The notes beneath the pieces were generated by a model, which saw nothing but the letters and a program-made list of their open reading frames with translations, was not told the origin of the DNA and did no database searches. Of a DNA stretch of 64,000 bases, positions 36,305 to 46,564 are shown piece after piece; the stretch's first letter is position 1; each line of letters opens with the position of its first letter. The stretch is taken from positions 2,418,001-2,482,000 of the forward strand of contig NZ_AP027363.1 of assembly GCF_030295955.1 (NCBI RefSeq), read 5' to 3'. The DNA comes from Thalassotalea agarivorans (GTDB lineage Bacteria; Pseudomonadota; Gammaproteobacteria; Enterobacterales; Alteromonadaceae). The position numbers were made by a program, and so were the translations under genes.

Positions 36305-38161
36305 TTACTCAGTCGCAACTTGGTAAATACGGCGAGAATTCCAGCCTCTTTCGAGCGCTCCATCAAGGTATAATCGAATTTTATATATCGCGTGATATTT
36401 ATCATCCACTCTATCAAAAAACTCAACGTTACGAATCAAGACATATTGCCCAGAGTCTATGACTCTTGTTAAACATTGCTCAAATGTTTCACCATCACTA
36501 CACGATAAACTAGACGACCAAGTTAAACTGCCATTGGTTTCAGTATTCATGGTGTAAGGCGATGAATCACTAAAATCCAGCACCGTTTTTTGGTCATCGA
36601 ACAAATCATTAAACCCTACATCATAAAACGTTTGTTGATAGTCTTGTGAGGTATAAGTTGGTGGATTATATTCGACAAAACTGCGCAATTCAGCGTAAGT
36701 TTCATGATAAATAGCAGCCGCTAGTTGATCATTGGGAAGCATAAAAAATTCTAGTTTTAAATCTACGCTGCCAACAGTTAATATTGCGTCATCACCATTG
36801 TTTTGCCACGAGAATGACGCAGATTCTAAAGCATCACCGGCTAAATTGGAAAACAGTAACTCTCCCGCAGTTTCCGAGCTAAATGAAAACATTTGTCCAC
36901 CATATTCAAGCTCACTTTCAGCCAACGCACCTTCGTCTAATCGAATTGATTTTGGTCCTAACCAAGTTTTGTTTGCTAAGTTGCTTGGTACCGATACTTT
37001 CTCAATTGGTATCAACAATTGCTCACTGCTCACAGTACCTAAAACTTCTGAAATAAGTTGACCGTCAGTTTCATAATGCTGAGGATCACGACCTTCTGCG
37101 TTTGCCCATTCAATGTCATAAACTGTTCTTTGTATGAGTTGTTCATTGTGCCCAGGGTTTAAGGTTACAGACCTTACTTTGAATGCAAACTCAGCTTGAA
37201 CGGTTTCACAACATGTCATTGAATTTTCAACATTAATTGTCAGACTGTATGCTTGATTATTCGCAAATGAATCCATTTCTGCCTTGTCATTGCTTTGCGT
37301 CCACTGCCCTATGACACTACCTGTAAGGTTGGTATACGAATACCTTCCAAAAGAAAAATCACCGATATTGACGGTTACATTATCTTGTTCGGTGCCATTG
37401 AACGTCACTAGTTCGGCGTAAAGATCAGGCTCTAGCGTCGACGTATAGTAATCTGTTAGCTGGATAGTATCGGCTTTTGTTAATTCAACAACTTCCACTG
37501 AGTCACCTGAACCTATGCTTACTCTGATCTTGTTTTCCTGCTGAGCAACAATTTGCCACGTCTCATTATATTGCGCGTCACATGCTTCTGTGCAGTAGGC
37601 AGTCAATACGTTTACGGAAATACCATCGGATGACTGCCAATCAAGCGGAGAGTATGTATCTTCATGAGACATTACACCGCGACCATCAACAAATAGGTTA
37701 TAGCTAGTCTCTGAACCAGATACTTTCCAAGCGCCAGTTAACTCTTCGTGTGTTAGTTCTATGTCACCCCAAGCACTAGGATTATCTTCAACCTCAATTT
37801 TTAAAGAATAGCCTTTCGACGCGGTTCCGTCAGATAAGGTGATATCGACGCTATGCTCTGCAATATCAAAAAAGCCGGGTTCTACAGACACGGTTAGTTC
37901 ATTTGATTCGAAAGTATAGTTAAGCCAGCTTGGCGCATTATCAATTGAAATGGTTAACTCGTCGCCATCAGCATCAGACGCTGAAAACACTATATCCGTC
38001 GATACTGCGGCTTTGACAGTTTGACTGTAAGTACCGGACATGGAAGGTTCAGCGTTTGTAGGTGGAGGCGGAGGCGGTGGTGGCGTAACACCAGAATCTG
38101 AAGATCCGCCGCAGGCAACAAGGGTTGATGCCAGCGCACTCATGATTAAAAACCGTTTCAT
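36305..38161 (-). CDS. Large surface/periplasmic lipoprotein with a cadherin-like Ig domain, function unknown
   Basis: The 618-residue protein has a lipoprotein signal (lipobox LVAC17), a Gly/Ser linker and a run of eight prolines (about 27-34), then a cadherin/dystroglycan-like domain (about 40-130; DADGDELTISI, APSWLNYTF, VDITLSDGT). The remaining 450 residues hold WxxxG-type repeats with a few cysteine pairs (YCTEACDAQY, SMTCCETV, LSCSDGETFEQC) that I do not recognise. It is likely exported and displayed on a membrane. Single gene, no operon. Role unknown. Confidence 0.75.
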   Translation of the reverse strand: MKRFLIMSALASTLVACGGSSDSGVTPPPPPPPPTNAEPSMSGTYSQTVKAAVSTDIVFSASDADGDELTISIDNAPSWLNYTFESNELTVSVEPGFFDIAEHSVDITLSDGTASKGYSLKIEVEDNPSAWGDIELTHEELTGAWKVSGSETSYNLFVDGRGVMSHEDTYSPLDWQSSDGISVNVLTAYCTEACDAQYNETWQIVAQQENKIRVSIGSGDSVEVVELTKADTIQLTDYYTSTLEPDLYAELVTFNGTEQDNVTVNIGDFSFGRYSYTNLTGSVIGQWTQSNDKAEMDSFANNQAYSLTINVENSMTCCETVQAEFAFKVRSVTLNPGHNEQLIQRTVYDIEWANAEGRDPQHYETDGQLISEVLGTVSSEQLLIPIEKVSVPSNLANKTWLGPKSIRLDEGALAESELEYGGQMFSFSSETAGELLFSNLAGDALESASFSWQNNGDDAILTVGSVDLKLEFFMLPNDQLAAAIYHETYAELRSFVEYNPPTYTSQDYQQTFYDVGFNDLFDDQKTVLDFSDSSPYTMNTETNGSLTWSSSLSCSDGETFEQCLTRVIDSGQYVLIRNVEFFDRVDDKYHAIYKIRLYLDGALERGWNSRRIYQVATE

Positions 38162-38246
38162 TACTACTCCAATATGTTTGTTATTTTTATTGCGGCATTA
38201 AACTACTACACATCGGAGTTGTTCGAAAGTATTTTTTAGTTGTTTT

Positions 38247-38255
38247 TGCTATAAT
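38247..38255 (+). promoter_or_regulatory. ttcA extended -10 promoter
   Basis: TGC followed by TATAAT (38250-38255) is an extended -10 element, directly followed by CCGCGCGCGG. No clear -35 is seen, as allowed for extended -10 promoters. It lies 36 bases before the chosen ttcA start. Confidence 0.55.
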
Positions 38256-38290
38256 CCGCGCGCGGAAAATCAGTTCAATTGGGCGCACAA

Positions 38291-39196
38291 ATGGCAGAAC
38301 ATCAAAAGCAATCAAATAATTTCAATAAGCTTGAAAAACGCATCAGACGCGACACAGGTAAAGCAATCGCTGATTTCAATATGATTGAGGATGGCGACAA
38401 AATAATGGTGTGTTTATCTGGCGGGAAAGATAGTTATACATTGCTCGACACCTTACTACATATGCAGCGAGTTGCGCCTATTTCTTTTTCCATTGTCGCG
38501 GTTAATTTAGATCAAAAGCAACCGGGATTTCCAGAGCATGTGCTACCACAATACCTATCCAGCTTGGGTGTAGACTATCAAGTGGTTAACGAAGACACTT
38601 ATTCTATTGTTAAAGAAAAAATTCCAGAGGGTAAAACTACCTGTTCACTGTGCTCACGATTACGTCGTGGAATTTTGTATCGAACGGCGAGTGAATTAAG
38701 TGCGACAAAAATTGCGCTTGGCCATCATCGCGATGACATTATTGAAACACTATTTTTAAATATGTTTTATGGCGGTAGCTTAAAAAGCATGCCACCTAAA
38801 CTTGTGACGGACGATGGCAAGCATATTGTTATAAGACCCCTTGCTTATTGCCGCGAAAAAGATATTGCAAAGTACGCGGCGGGTAAAAACTACCCCATTA
38901 TTCCGTGCAATTTATGTGGCTCTCAAGAAAATCTTCAACGACAAAATATTAAGCAGATGTTGCAGTTATGGGATAAGCAACATCCCGGCAGAATTGAATC
39001 AATGTTTAGAGCGTTGACTAATGTCGTGCCTTCACACCTTGCGGACTTTAGTCTATACGATTTTAAAGGGTTGCAAGCGACTGGAGAAGCTTTTGCAGAG
39101 GGCGATATAGGTTTCGATCAGCCAGTGTTTGAACACGCAAGTGTGCCACCAGATGACGATATTGAAGATTCTATTGAGGTAATTAATATATCCTAG
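38291..39196 (+). CDS. ttcA: tRNA 2-thiocytidine biosynthesis protein TtcA
   Basis: I choose the ATG at 38291 (301 residues) over the TTG four codons upstream. The PP-loop SGGKDS is at 43-48, and the iron-sulfur cysteines lie in TTCSLCSR (118/121) and IPCNLCGS (206/209). TtcA adds sulfur to C32 of certain tRNAs, using a [4Fe-4S] cluster and sulfur from IscS, which is encoded 4 kb away. Monocistronic, with an extended -10 promoter just upstream and a shared terminator with the isc operon. Confidence 0.95.
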   Translation: MAEHQKQSNNFNKLEKRIRRDTGKAIADFNMIEDGDKIMVCLSGGKDSYTLLDTLLHMQRVAPISFSIVAVNLDQKQPGFPEHVLPQYLSSLGVDYQVVNEDTYSIVKEKIPEGKTTCSLCSRLRRGILYRTASELSATKIALGHHRDDIIETLFLNMFYGGSLKSMPPKLVTDDGKHIVIRPLAYCREKDIAKYAAGKNYPIIPCNLCGSQENLQRQNIKQMLQLWDKQHPGRIESMFRALTNVVPSHLADFSLYDFKGLQATGEAFAEGDIGFDQPVFEHASVPPDDDIEDSIEVINIS

Positions 39197-39232
39197 CTTC
39201 GTTGTAGCTGCTCCGGCATTGCTGAGATGTAA

Positions 39233-39265
39233 AAAAGCCAGTTGAATATACATCAACTGGCTTTT
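39233..39265. terminator. Bidirectional terminator between ttcA and fdx
   Basis: Thirteen-base perfect arms AAAAGCCAGTTGA (39233-39245) and TCAACTGGCTTTT (39253-39265). The A and T runs are part of the arms, so it serves ttcA on + and the isc operon on -. Confidence 0.9.
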
Positions 39266-39295
39266 GAAAAGATTCTTTTAAAATCTAAAAGCTTC

Positions 39296-39634
39296 CTAGT
39301 GATTTTCAGACACCATATTGACCGTGTATTTCGGTATTTCTACCACTAAATCTTCGTCTTTGATAATGGCTTGACACCCTAAGCGTGATTCAGGCTCCAA
39401 ACCCCAGGCTTTATCTAGCATGTCGTCTTCAAGTTCATCACTTTCGTCTAATGAATCAAAACCTTCACGGATAACCACATGACATGTTGTACACGCGCAT
39501 ACTTTCTCACATGCGTGTTCAATACCAATATCACTTCTCAAAGCAACATCAAGTACGCTTTCACCTTGCTCTGCTTCAACAGCCGCGCCATCTGGACATA
39601 GTTCTTCATGTGGTAAAAAAATAATTTGTGGCAT
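39296..39634 (-). CDS. fdx: ISC-system [2Fe-2S] ferredoxin
   Basis: The 112-residue adrenodoxin-type ferredoxin binds [2Fe-2S] by Cys42, Cys48, Cys51 and Cys87, the same numbers as E. coli Fdx, plus the free Cys46 also seen there. It supplies electrons for Fe-S assembly on IscU. It is the last gene of the operon; the iscX gene that follows fdx in E. coli is absent, since a terminator follows directly. Confidence 0.96.
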   Translation of the reverse strand: MPQIIFLPHEELCPDGAAVEAEQGESVLDVALRSDIGIEHACEKVCACTTCHVVIREGFDSLDESDELEDDMLDKAWGLEPESRLGCQAIIKDEDLVVEIPKYTVNMVSENH

Positions 39635-39641
39635 AACTCAC

Positions 39642-41507
39642 CTATACTTTGTCAACAGATTGCCCAGACAATGCTGCACGGATAGAAGAATCCATGCGAC
39701 GTTCTGCAAAATCTGCTGTTAACTTGTTTAACTGTTCAATAGCAGCTTCGATTAGCTCTGCTGCTTCTGCTTTTTCACTGATAGCGGCAAGTGACGCTAT
39801 ACCTGCCGTAATATCATTTAATTCTTGTTCGCTTAAAAGTGCGCCATCAGCGTCAATCGCCGATTGCACTGACTCAATAACACGTTGTGCTTCAACCTGC
39901 TGCTCTTTTATCATACGTGCTTGCATATCTTCTTGCGCATGGGTCATAGACGATACGATCATGTTTGAAATCTGAGATTCATCTAGACCAAAAGATGGTT
40001 TAACTTCGATACTTGCTTCAACGCCAGTTGATTTTTCCATTGCAGATACTTGTAACAAGCCATCAGCGTCTACTTTAAATGTGACGCGAATATGCGCAGC
40101 ACCTGCTGCCATTGCTGGAATGCCTCTCAGTTCAAATCGAGCTAAAGAACGACAATGATCAACTAGTTCACGTTCACCTTGTAAAACGTGAATTGCCATC
40201 GCGGTTTGGCCATCTTTAAATGTGGTAAATTCTTGTGCTTTCGCGACAGGAATGGTTGTGTTTCGAGAAATAACCTTTTCGACAAGACCACCCATGGTTT
40301 CTAAACCAAGCGATAGCGGAATGACATCCAACAGCAACATATCACTGTCAGGTTTATTGCCCGCCAATATATCGGCTTGTATGGCTGCACCAATCGCTAC
40401 AACTTTATCTGGGTCTATCGATGTTAATGGTGTTTTACCAAAATAATCAGCAACTTTTTCACGCACAACAGGCACACGTGTAGAGCCACCAACCATTACC
40501 ACCTCGTTCACTTCTGATGCACTTACTTCTGCATCTTTCAGCGCTCTGCGACAAGCGCGCAAGGTTTTAGCGACTAAGCTTTCAACCAATTGGTCGAACT
40601 GTTCTCGAGTAACCTTAGTGTTATAGCTTTCACCAGTACTTAGAGTATAACTTGCTTGCACTGTATCTTGCTCAGATAATGATTCTTTTACATGGCAGGC
40701 CAACTCTTGCAACTGTCTTTCATCACTGTGCGAAAGTGGGCGTTGTAAATTAAACGCGTCAGCTAAATAGTCTGCAACAGCGTGGTCAAAGTCGTCGCCG
40801 CCAAGGGCTGAATCGCCACCGGTAGACAGCACTTCAAACACGCCTTTGTTTAGTCGCAAAATAGAGATATCAAAAGTACCGCCACCTAAATCGTATACCG
40901 CTATAACGCCTTCTTGACCACTATCTAAACCATAAGCCACGGCTGCAGCTGTCGGTTCATTCAATAATCTTAATACATTTAAACCCGCAAGCTTCGCTGC
41001 GTCTTTTGTACTTTGCCTTTGTGCATCATCAAAATAAGCAGGTACTGTGATTACCGCACCCGTTAACTCGCCACCTAAGGCTGACTCAGCGCGTTTCGAT
41101 AAACTTTTTAATATTTCTGAGGATACTTGAACAGGGTTTATTTGCCCTTGATTAGTCAATATCTCAGGGTGATTTTCGTCACCGACAAATTGGTATGCTA
41201 GCTGCGGGTACTTCGCTTTTATATCAGGTAGTGAGCGACCTAAAAAGCGCTTAGCAGATACGATAGTATTTTGAGGGTCAACAACAGATTGTTTTTTAGC
41301 TTCCGCGCCAACAAGTACGCTATCTTTACCGTAATGTACTACCGACGGTAAAATTTCTTCGCCAAGCTCGTCGATTAACGTTTCTGGCAAGCCACTTTTG
41401 ACCGTAGCAACTAAAGAGTTTGTTGTGCCTAAATCAATACCAATAGCCAATCGATGTTCGTGCGGTACGGTACTTTGACCAGGTTCTGCAATTTGTAATA
41501 ATGCCAT
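39642..41507 (-). CDS. hscA: Hsp70-type chaperone HscA of the ISC system
   Basis: The 621-residue Hsp70 homologue has the nucleotide-binding domain ([39 protein letters not shown]) and a substrate-binding domain with a lid. It works with HscB to release clusters from IscU by binding its LPPVK motif. The length is close to E. coli HscA (616). It lies between hscB and fdx, 7 bases before fdx. Confidence 0.97.
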   Translation of the reverse strand: MALLQIAEPGQSTVPHEHRLAIGIDLGTTNSLVATVKSGLPETLIDELGEEILPSVVHYGKDSVLVGAEAKKQSVVDPQNTIVSAKRFLGRSLPDIKAKYPQLAYQFVGDENHPEILTNQGQINPVQVSSEILKSLSKRAESALGGELTGAVITVPAYFDDAQRQSTKDAAKLAGLNVLRLLNEPTAAAVAYGLDSGQEGVIAVYDLGGGTFDISILRLNKGVFEVLSTGGDSALGGDDFDHAVADYLADAFNLQRPLSHSDERQLQELACHVKESLSEQDTVQASYTLSTGESYNTKVTREQFDQLVESLVAKTLRACRRALKDAEVSASEVNEVVMVGGSTRVPVVREKVADYFGKTPLTSIDPDKVVAIGAAIQADILAGNKPDSDMLLLDVIPLSLGLETMGGLVEKVISRNTTIPVAKAQEFTTFKDGQTAMAIHVLQGERELVDHCRSLARFELRGIPAMAAGAAHIRVTFKVDADGLLQVSAMEKSTGVEASIEVKPSFGLDESQISNMIVSSMTHAQEDMQARMIKEQQVEAQRVIESVQSAIDADGALLSEQELNDITAGIASLAAISEKAEAAELIEAAIEQLNKLTADFAERRMDSSIRAALSGQSVDKV

Positions 41508-41527
41508 GTGTAATTCTTTACTTAAGA

Positions 41528-42055
41528 CTAATCGTCAAACACTTGATCTTCAATGCGATCAAGCTCAATCAATAATTTGTGATAAAACTTCAGTTTACGA
41601 ACAGTGTCAGCGGCTAGGTTATTTGAATCGGGCGTACTTTCAATTAGCGCAGCTCTAAGTTGTGTTAACACCGTTTGATAATCCCCTTCTAGGGTTTCTC
41701 TTGCTTCTTCAAGCGCCGCCTCTGCGTCGTTACTTGTCAAAATCTCTTCTAACATTTCGCGAAGCTCCATTTGACGCATTAAAAACGACATATCACCAAC
41801 GGTAGCTTGCTCATCAGCAAGAACAACGCCACGCTCTGTAAGCATATATTCTGCACGGGATATTGGTTGCTTCAATGTATCAAAAGCATCATTAATCATA
41901 GAAGACTTTTGCACCGCTAGCAGTTGTTCTTGCGCGCTTGCATGCGCGAACCTGTCGGGGTGTACTGATTTTTGCAATTGCTGGTATGTTGCTTTCAGCG
42001 CTGACACATCAATATCAAATGAGCTGTCGATACCGAATAATTGAAAGTAATTCAA
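41528..42055 (-). CDS. hscB: J-domain co-chaperone HscB
   Basis: The frame is open to another TTG at 42082, but I choose the TTG at 42055: it gives (M)NYFQLFGID like other HscB proteins (E. coli MDYFTLFGL), 175 residues, and has GCGGAG at proper spacing. The J domain contains the HPD motif ([11 protein letters not shown]), and the C-terminal three-helix domain binds IscU. It stimulates HscA ATPase. A terminator-like hairpin separates it from iscA. Confidence 0.92.
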   Translation of the reverse strand: MNYFQLFGIDSSFDIDVSALKATYQQLQKSVHPDRFAHASAQEQLLAVQKSSMINDAFDTLKQPISRAEYMLTERGVVLADEQATVGDMSFLMRQMELREMLEEILTSNDAEAALEEARETLEGDYQTVLTQLRAALIESTPDSNNLAADTVRKLKFYHKLLIELDRIEDQVFDD

Positions 42056-42100
42056 GGAAACTCCGCTACCTAATTTGATCAAGTTAGCAAGCTATATAAC

Positions 42101-42126
42101 AAAAAAACTCCGGTGTTACCGGAGTT
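42101..42126 (-). terminator. Intrinsic terminator/attenuator inside the isc operon (between iscA and hscB)
   Basis: CTCCGGT (42108-42114) and ACCGGAG (42118-42124) form a strong stem with loop GTT. On the - strand the stem is followed by seven T. It lies just after the iscA stop and before hscB, so it should lower hscBA-fdx expression relative to iscRSUA unless hscB has its own promoter. Confidence 0.78.
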
Positions 42127-42130
42127 TTGA

Positions 42131-42454
42131 TTATACGTTAAAGCTCTCTCCGCACCCACATTCGCCTTTGGCGTTAGGGTTGGTAAATTTAAAGCCTTCA
42201 TTTAAGCCTTCTTTAACGAAGTCCAGCTGCGTGCCGTCCAAGTAAACTAAACTTTTACCATCGATAATGATGTTAACGTCATCCACTTGAAACATTTCGT
42301 CGCCTTCAGTCATTTCGTCGACAAACTCAAGTACGTACGCTAAGCCTGAACAACCCGTTGTTTTCACACCTAAACGTAAACCAAGGCCTTTACCTCTGTT
42401 TGAAAGAAATGCTTTTACGCGTTCAGAAGCCGCTGCCGTCATGGAAACTGCCAT
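42131..42454 (-). CDS. iscA: A-type iron-sulfur carrier IscA
   Basis: The 107-residue protein has the three A-type cysteines in [10 protein letters not shown] (near 35) and CGCGESF (near 99/101). IscA carries or delivers Fe-S clusters, especially for [4Fe-4S] targets. Position right after iscU (5 bases) fixes it as IscA rather than ErpA or SufA. Confidence 0.96.
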   Translation of the reverse strand: MAVSMTAAASERVKAFLSNRGKGLGLRLGVKTTGCSGLAYVLEFVDEMTEGDEMFQVDDVNIIIDGKSLVYLDGTQLDFVKEGLNEGFKFTNPNAKGECGCGESFNV

Positions 42455-42459
42455 GTTAA

Positions 42460-42843
42460 CTACTCACCTTGCTTCGTTTTGTAATCTTCAAGTGCCGCTT
42501 TAATTGCGTCTTCAGCTAGAATTGAACAGTGAATTTTAACAGGTGGTAATGCAAGCTCTTCTGCAATATCAGTATTCTTGATTTCAGACGCTTCATCAAT
42601 TGACTTACCTTTAACCCACTCAGTTACTAGCGAGCTTGACGCAATCGCACTACCACAACCATATGTTTTGAATTTAGCATCTTCGATGATACCGTCATTC
42701 GAAATTTTAAGTTGAAGTTTCATTACGTCACCACAGGCAGGCGCACCTACCATACCGGTTGCAACTTGAGGATCGTTTTTGTCTAAAGAACCAACGTTAC
42801 GTGGGTTCTCATAATGATCGATAACTTTTTCGCTATATGCCAT
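42460..42843 (-). CDS. iscU: Fe-S cluster scaffold IscU
   Basis: The 127-residue scaffold carries the three cluster cysteines in GAPACGDVM (about 37), YGCGSAI (about 63) and [11 protein letters not shown] (about 106), and the HscA recognition motif LPPVK just before the last one. Clusters are built here with sulfur from IscS. It lies 18 bases after iscS. Confidence 0.98.
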   Translation of the reverse strand: MAYSEKVIDHYENPRNVGSLDKNDPQVATGMVGAPACGDVMKLQLKISNDGIIEDAKFKTYGCGSAIASSSLVTEWVKGKSIDEASEIKNTDIAEELALPPVKIHCSILAEDAIKAALEDYKTKQGE

Positions 42844-42861
42844 AACTCTACTCCTAGGCGC

Positions 42862-44076
42862 TTAGTGCGCTACCCATTCAACCGAATCCAAATCGATGCC
42901 GTCTTGGAACATTTCCCAAAGAGGCGACATTTCACGTAGGTGGCTGATGGCGTTTTTAATTAATTCAATTGCGTAGTCAATTTCTTCCGTCGTTGTATAA
43001 CGACCGAAGCTAAAACGAATTGAGCTATGCGCTAACTCGTCGTTTAATCCTAATGCACGTAGTACATATGAAGGCTCTAAGCTTGCAGATGTACATGCTG
43101 AACCCGATGATACCGCTAAGTCTTTCAGCGCCATGATAAGTGATTCACCTTCAACGAAGTTGAAGCTTACGTTTAGGTTACCTGGGTAACGTTTGTCGAA
43201 GTCGCCATTAACGAAGACTTGTTCCATATCTTTAACGCCAGCCCATAAACGATCTCTCATTGCTGTTACGTGCGCTAAATCTTGAGCCATTTCTTCTTTA
43301 GCAATGCGGCATGCTTCACCTAAGCCGACAATTTGATGCGTTGGTAATGTACCACTGCGCATACCGCGCTCGTGACCACCACCGTGCATTTGTGATTCTA
43401 AACGAATGCGTGGTTTACGACGCACGTATAATGCACCGATACCTTTAGGGCCATACATTTTATGAGCAGAAATTGATAACAAGTCTACTTTCAGTTGTTG
43501 CATATCAATGACAATTTTACCGGCACTTTGCGCTGCATCTACATGGAAGATGATCTTACGTGCACGGCACATTTCGCCAATTTCAGCAATATCTTGAATC
43601 ACACCAATTTCATTGTTGACGTGCATTACTGATACCAACACAGTATCTTCACGCATTGCCGCTTCTAACTTGTTTAAGTCGATTAAGCCATTTGGCTCTG
43701 GATCAAGATACGTTACTTCGTAGCCTTGACGCTCTAGTTCACGACAAGTATCCAGCACAGCTTTGTGCTCTGTCTTCACCGTAATAATGTGCTTGCCTTT
43801 CTTGCTGTAGAAATTTGCAGCACCTTTAATGGCCAGGTTGTTTGATTCAGTTGCACCAGATGTGAATACAATTTCGCGAGGATCAGCATTTAATAGATCA
43901 GCGATGTGGTTACGTGCAATATCAACTGCCTCTTCTGCCTGCCAACCAAATTTGTGGGAGCGTGACGCCGGGTTACCATACAACCCGTCAGTCGTCATGT
44001 ATTGCATCATTTTCTCTGCAACACGCTTGTCTACTGGCGTAGTTGCTGAGTAATCAAAATAAATAGGCAGCTTCAT
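42862..44076 (-). CDS. iscS: Cysteine desulfurase IscS
   Basis: The 404-residue PLP enzyme takes sulfur from cysteine and passes it to IscU, TtcA and other acceptors. The PLP lysine is in [12 protein letters not shown] (about 206) and the catalytic persulfide cysteine in [17 protein letters not shown] (about 328). Length equals E. coli IscS (404). It is 30 bases after iscR. Confidence 0.98.
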   Translation of the reverse strand: MKLPIYFDYSATTPVDKRVAEKMMQYMTTDGLYGNPASRSHKFGWQAEEAVDIARNHIADLLNADPREIVFTSGATESNNLAIKGAANFYSKKGKHIITVKTEHKAVLDTCRELERQGYEVTYLDPEPNGLIDLNKLEAAMREDTVLVSVMHVNNEIGVIQDIAEIGEMCRARKIIFHVDAAQSAGKIVIDMQQLKVDLLSISAHKMYGPKGIGALYVRRKPRIRLESQMHGGGHERGMRSGTLPTHQIVGLGEACRIAKEEMAQDLAHVTAMRDRLWAGVKDMEQVFVNGDFDKRYPGNLNVSFNFVEGESLIMALKDLAVSSGSACTSASLEPSYVLRALGLNDELAHSSIRFSFGRYTTTEEIDYAIELIKNAISHLREMSPLWEMFQDGIDLDSVEWVAH

Positions 44077-44106
44077 CGGCTTTAAATCTCCTAGTGCTAC
44101 GCAGGC

Positions 44107-44616
44107 TTATTGCCAGTCGTGCATTACTTGTTTCGTCGATATCAATGTCTCTAAAATCGCGTCGTCATGATTCGCCAAATAGCGTTTATCCTGACGTGCA
44201 GACACTGACTTAACATCTCTTTTTTCTACGAGCTCAGATAAAGAAATGCTTTTTAAAAAATCTTCAATACGTTGGCTTAAGTCTTCCCAAAGAGAATGCG
44301 TTAAGCATTTGTCACCACCTTGGCAATTACCTTGCCCTTGGCAACGAGTAGCGTTAATGGACTCATCAACGGCATTTATTACATCTACGATAGATATTTG
44401 TGCTGAACATTTACCCAGTCGATAACCACCACCTGGGCCTCTAATACTAGAGACAAGACCATGTTTACGCAGTTTGGCAAACAATTGTTCAAGGTAAGAT
44501 AACGAAATTTCTTGGCGCTCTGAAATATCAGCAAGAGGTACCGGACCAGAAGCCGCGTGAATAGCGACGTCAAGCATTGCCGTTACCGCATAGCGTCCTT
44601 TAGAAGTTAATTTCAT
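44107..44616 (-). CDS. iscR: Fe-S-sensing transcriptional regulator IscR
   Basis: The 169-residue Rrf2-family regulator has an N-terminal winged helix and the [2Fe-2S] ligands Cys92, Cys98, Cys104 and His107, exactly as in E. coli IscR. With its cluster it represses its own operon through type 1 sites. Three such sites are visible upstream, two of them over the promoter. First gene of the isc operon. Confidence 0.98.
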   Translation of the reverse strand: MKLTSKGRYAVTAMLDVAIHAASGPVPLADISERQEISLSYLEQLFAKLRKHGLVSSIRGPGGGYRLGKCSAQISIVDVINAVDESINATRCQGQGNCQGGDKCLTHSLWEDLSQRIEDFLKSISLSELVEKRDVKSVSARQDKRYLANHDDAILETLISTKQVMHDWQ

Positions 44617-44643
44617 ACGTTACCCCATTTAAAATGCCGCGCA

Positions 44644-44671
44644 ATTGTACATAACCAGACAAATTAGTCAA
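44644..44671 (-). promoter_or_regulatory. iscR promoter
   Basis: On the - strand, -35 TTGACT (44666-44671) and -10 TACAAT (44644-44649) are 16 bases apart, followed by a GCGCGG discriminator. The first IscR-like site covers the -35 and spacer. Confidence 0.7.
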
Positions 44672-44675
44672 CTAT
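44651..44675. promoter_or_regulatory. IscR type 1-like site 1 (overlaps the iscR promoter)
   Basis: The 25-bp element on the + strand reads ATAACCAGAC-AAAT-TAGTCAACTAT. The right half matches the E. coli type 1 consensus YAGTCRRSTAT fully; the left half is imperfect by about one inserted base. It overlaps the -35 and spacer of the iscR promoter, where IscR would repress. Confidence 0.6.
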
Positions 44676-44700
44676 ATACCCGAGTAATTTACTCAAGTAT
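44676..44700. promoter_or_regulatory. IscR type 1-like site 2
   Basis: A 25-bp near-palindrome, ATACCCGAGT-AATTT-ACTCAAGTAT, that fits the ATASYYGACTRWWWYAGTCRRSTAT consensus at 23 of 25 positions (both mismatches are symmetric G/C swaps). It abuts site 1 without a gap. Confidence 0.72.
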
Positions 44701-44729
44701 TTTACGCGCATTTTTAAGGGAGTCAATAA

Positions 44730-44754
44730 ATACTTGAGCATTTTACTCAAGTAT
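44730..44754. promoter_or_regulatory. IscR type 1-like site 3
   Basis: A second 25-bp palindrome, ATACTTGAGC-ATTTT-ACTCAAGTAT, nearly the same as site 2, 29 bases further upstream and just after the cysE stop codon. Confidence 0.7.
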
Positions 44755-44765
44755 TTACGTTTTGG

Positions 44766-45578
44766 CTAAATTCCGGGATCAAACTTTTCAGCAGCTTGCT
44801 TGCGTCGCTCTGCTGCTTTGGCTTCATCTTCGACAAATTCTCCGACACTCAATTGAGGCAATTCGTCTTGGCAAACATTACCGCCAAGTTCATTTACCTC
44901 TTTACAAACGTCCGACATTTTTTTGTCGACAAGGTGGATATGGTCAAGCAATCGGCCAATCGCTTTAGCGACAGGATCAGGATTTTCATCAGATACAGCA
45001 TAAGCGTCAAAACCATATTGCTTGGCCATTTCGGCACGTTCTTTCGTTTGCGACGCTTTGGTTGATGCATCATTAACAATACGGCCCGGAATCCCAATAA
45101 CGGTAGCGCCAGGTGGAATGTCTTTTACGACAACGGCATTAGAACCAATACGAGCATTTTCGCCAATATCAAGCGGGCCTAGTATTTTGGCGCCAGCACC
45201 GACCACTACATTGTTACCCAACGTTGGATGACGCTTGCCCGCATTCCAGCTAGTACCACCAAGAGTTACGCCATGATAAAGCGTTACATCGTCGCCAATT
45301 TCCGCGGTTTCGCCAATAACAACGCCCATACCATGATCAATAAAAAATCGTCTGCCTAACGTGGCGCCTGGATGAATTTCCACCCCAGTGAACCAACGAA
45401 ACAAAGTCGATACTGTGCGCCCTAGCCATTTAAAGCCGTTGCGCCAAAAGAAGTTGGAAAGTCTATGTCCCCATATCGCATGCATGCCTGGATAGTTTGT
45501 TAAAACTTCAAACATATTGCGTGCAGCAGGGTCTCGATCAAAGACGCTATTTATATCCTCTTTGAGCCTTTCAAACAT
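44766..45578 (-). CDS. cysE: Serine O-acetyltransferase CysE
   Basis: The 270-residue protein has the N-terminal helical region ([21 protein letters not shown]) and a left-handed hexapeptide-repeat domain ([38 protein letters not shown]), followed by a charged C-terminal extension of about 90 residues. It makes O-acetylserine for cysteine synthesis, the substrate source for IscS next door. It is on the same strand as the isc operon, with the IscR sites in between. Confidence 0.94.
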   Translation of the reverse strand: MFERLKEDINSVFDRDPAARNMFEVLTNYPGMHAIWGHRLSNFFWRNGFKWLGRTVSTLFRWFTGVEIHPGATLGRRFFIDHGMGVVIGETAEIGDDVTLYHGVTLGGTSWNAGKRHPTLGNNVVVGAGAKILGPLDIGENARIGSNAVVVKDIPPGATVIGIPGRIVNDASTKASQTKERAEMAKQYGFDAYAVSDENPDPVAKAIGRLLDHIHLVDKKMSDVCKEVNELGGNVCQDELPQLSVGEFVEDEAKAAERRKQAAEKFDPGI

Positions 45579-45613
45579 GAACTTCCAACTCCTTCTATGC
45601 AGCTACTTGCTGC

Positions 45614-46366
45614 CTAATTTTCGCTTTTTGCGCGTTTTAACGCTTTCTCCACAGAAGAAAGAATACCACGCACCATTTTTAATTCTTTGACATCAGGTCT
45701 AGCACGGTTAAACAAGCGTCGAATCTTTGTCATCACTAAACCAGGATGTTTCGGTGTAATAAATCCCGTAGCACTAAGTGCTTCTTCAAAATGCTTATAC
45801 ATACGTTCGGTTTCTTCAACATTTGGATAAGCTTCTTCATCATCTGACAAGTACTGCGTATTTTTATCAGCTAAATAACCGTTGCGCACTTCGTAGCTTA
45901 GCAGTTGCACTGCCATGGCTAAGTTCAACGAGCTATACTCAGGGTTCGCTGGTATTTGCACATGAAAATGACACAGTTGCAATTCTTCGTTGGTTAAACC
46001 GCTGCTTTCGCGACCAAATACAAGTGCGACCGGATACTGTTTTGCTTCAGCCACCATTTTCTCGCCACATTCTCTTGGCTCTAGCATCGGCCAGGGTAAT
46101 GTACGCGATCTGGCACTGGTTCCTACCACAAGACCACAATCAGCAACTGCTTCTTCCATAGTAGAAACAACTTTCGCGTTGGCCAATACATCAGTTGCGC
46201 CGGCGGCTAAAGCTTGCGCTTGTCCATTAGGCATTTCCAGCGGGTCGACCAAAACAAGTTGGCTGAGCCCCATTGTTTTCATCGCGCGGGCTGCTGAGCC
46301 CATATTGCGACAATCCGACGTATTTACTAATACGATTTTTACTTTATCTAATAATGAATCCGACAT
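45614..46366 (-). CDS. trmJ: tRNA (Cm32/Um32) 2'-O-methyltransferase TrmJ
   Basis: I choose the ATG at 46366 (250 residues, [16 protein letters not shown]) over the frame opening at 46408, because it is the usual TrmJ N-terminus. The SPOUT knot signatures are [37 protein letters not shown] and [22 protein letters not shown]. It methylates position 32 of tRNAs, the same residue that TtcA thiolates. It lies 35 bases upstream of cysE and is divergent from suhB. Confidence 0.94.
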   Translation of the reverse strand: MSDSLLDKVKIVLVNTSDCRNMGSAARAMKTMGLSQLVLVDPLEMPNGQAQALAAGATDVLANAKVVSTMEEAVADCGLVVGTSARSRTLPWPMLEPRECGEKMVAEAKQYPVALVFGRESSGLTNEELQLCHFHVQIPANPEYSSLNLAMAVQLLSYEVRNGYLADKNTQYLSDDEEAYPNVEETERMYKHFEEALSATGFITPKHPGLVMTKIRRLFNRARPDVKELKMVRGILSSVEKALKRAKSEN

Positions 46367-46564
46367 AGCACTTATAAACTGTACAAAAATTGCCGAGAAT
46401 TCTATCACAGAACCTTAATTGTTTAGAGTAAAAAAAGCACCGTAATTTTGTGAGTTTGTTATCGAATTTCGCGATGATTTAGTTAAAAAATGCATAAAAA
46501 CCAAATCGATGTACAATTTTTAACCAAAAATAGCCGTTCTTTACGTGCATTCCCCCATAGTGCC

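Noticed and set aside
45778-46418. Two + frames (127 and 142 codons) antisense to trmJ
   Set aside because: Both lie opposite a well-identified gene and lack start signals.
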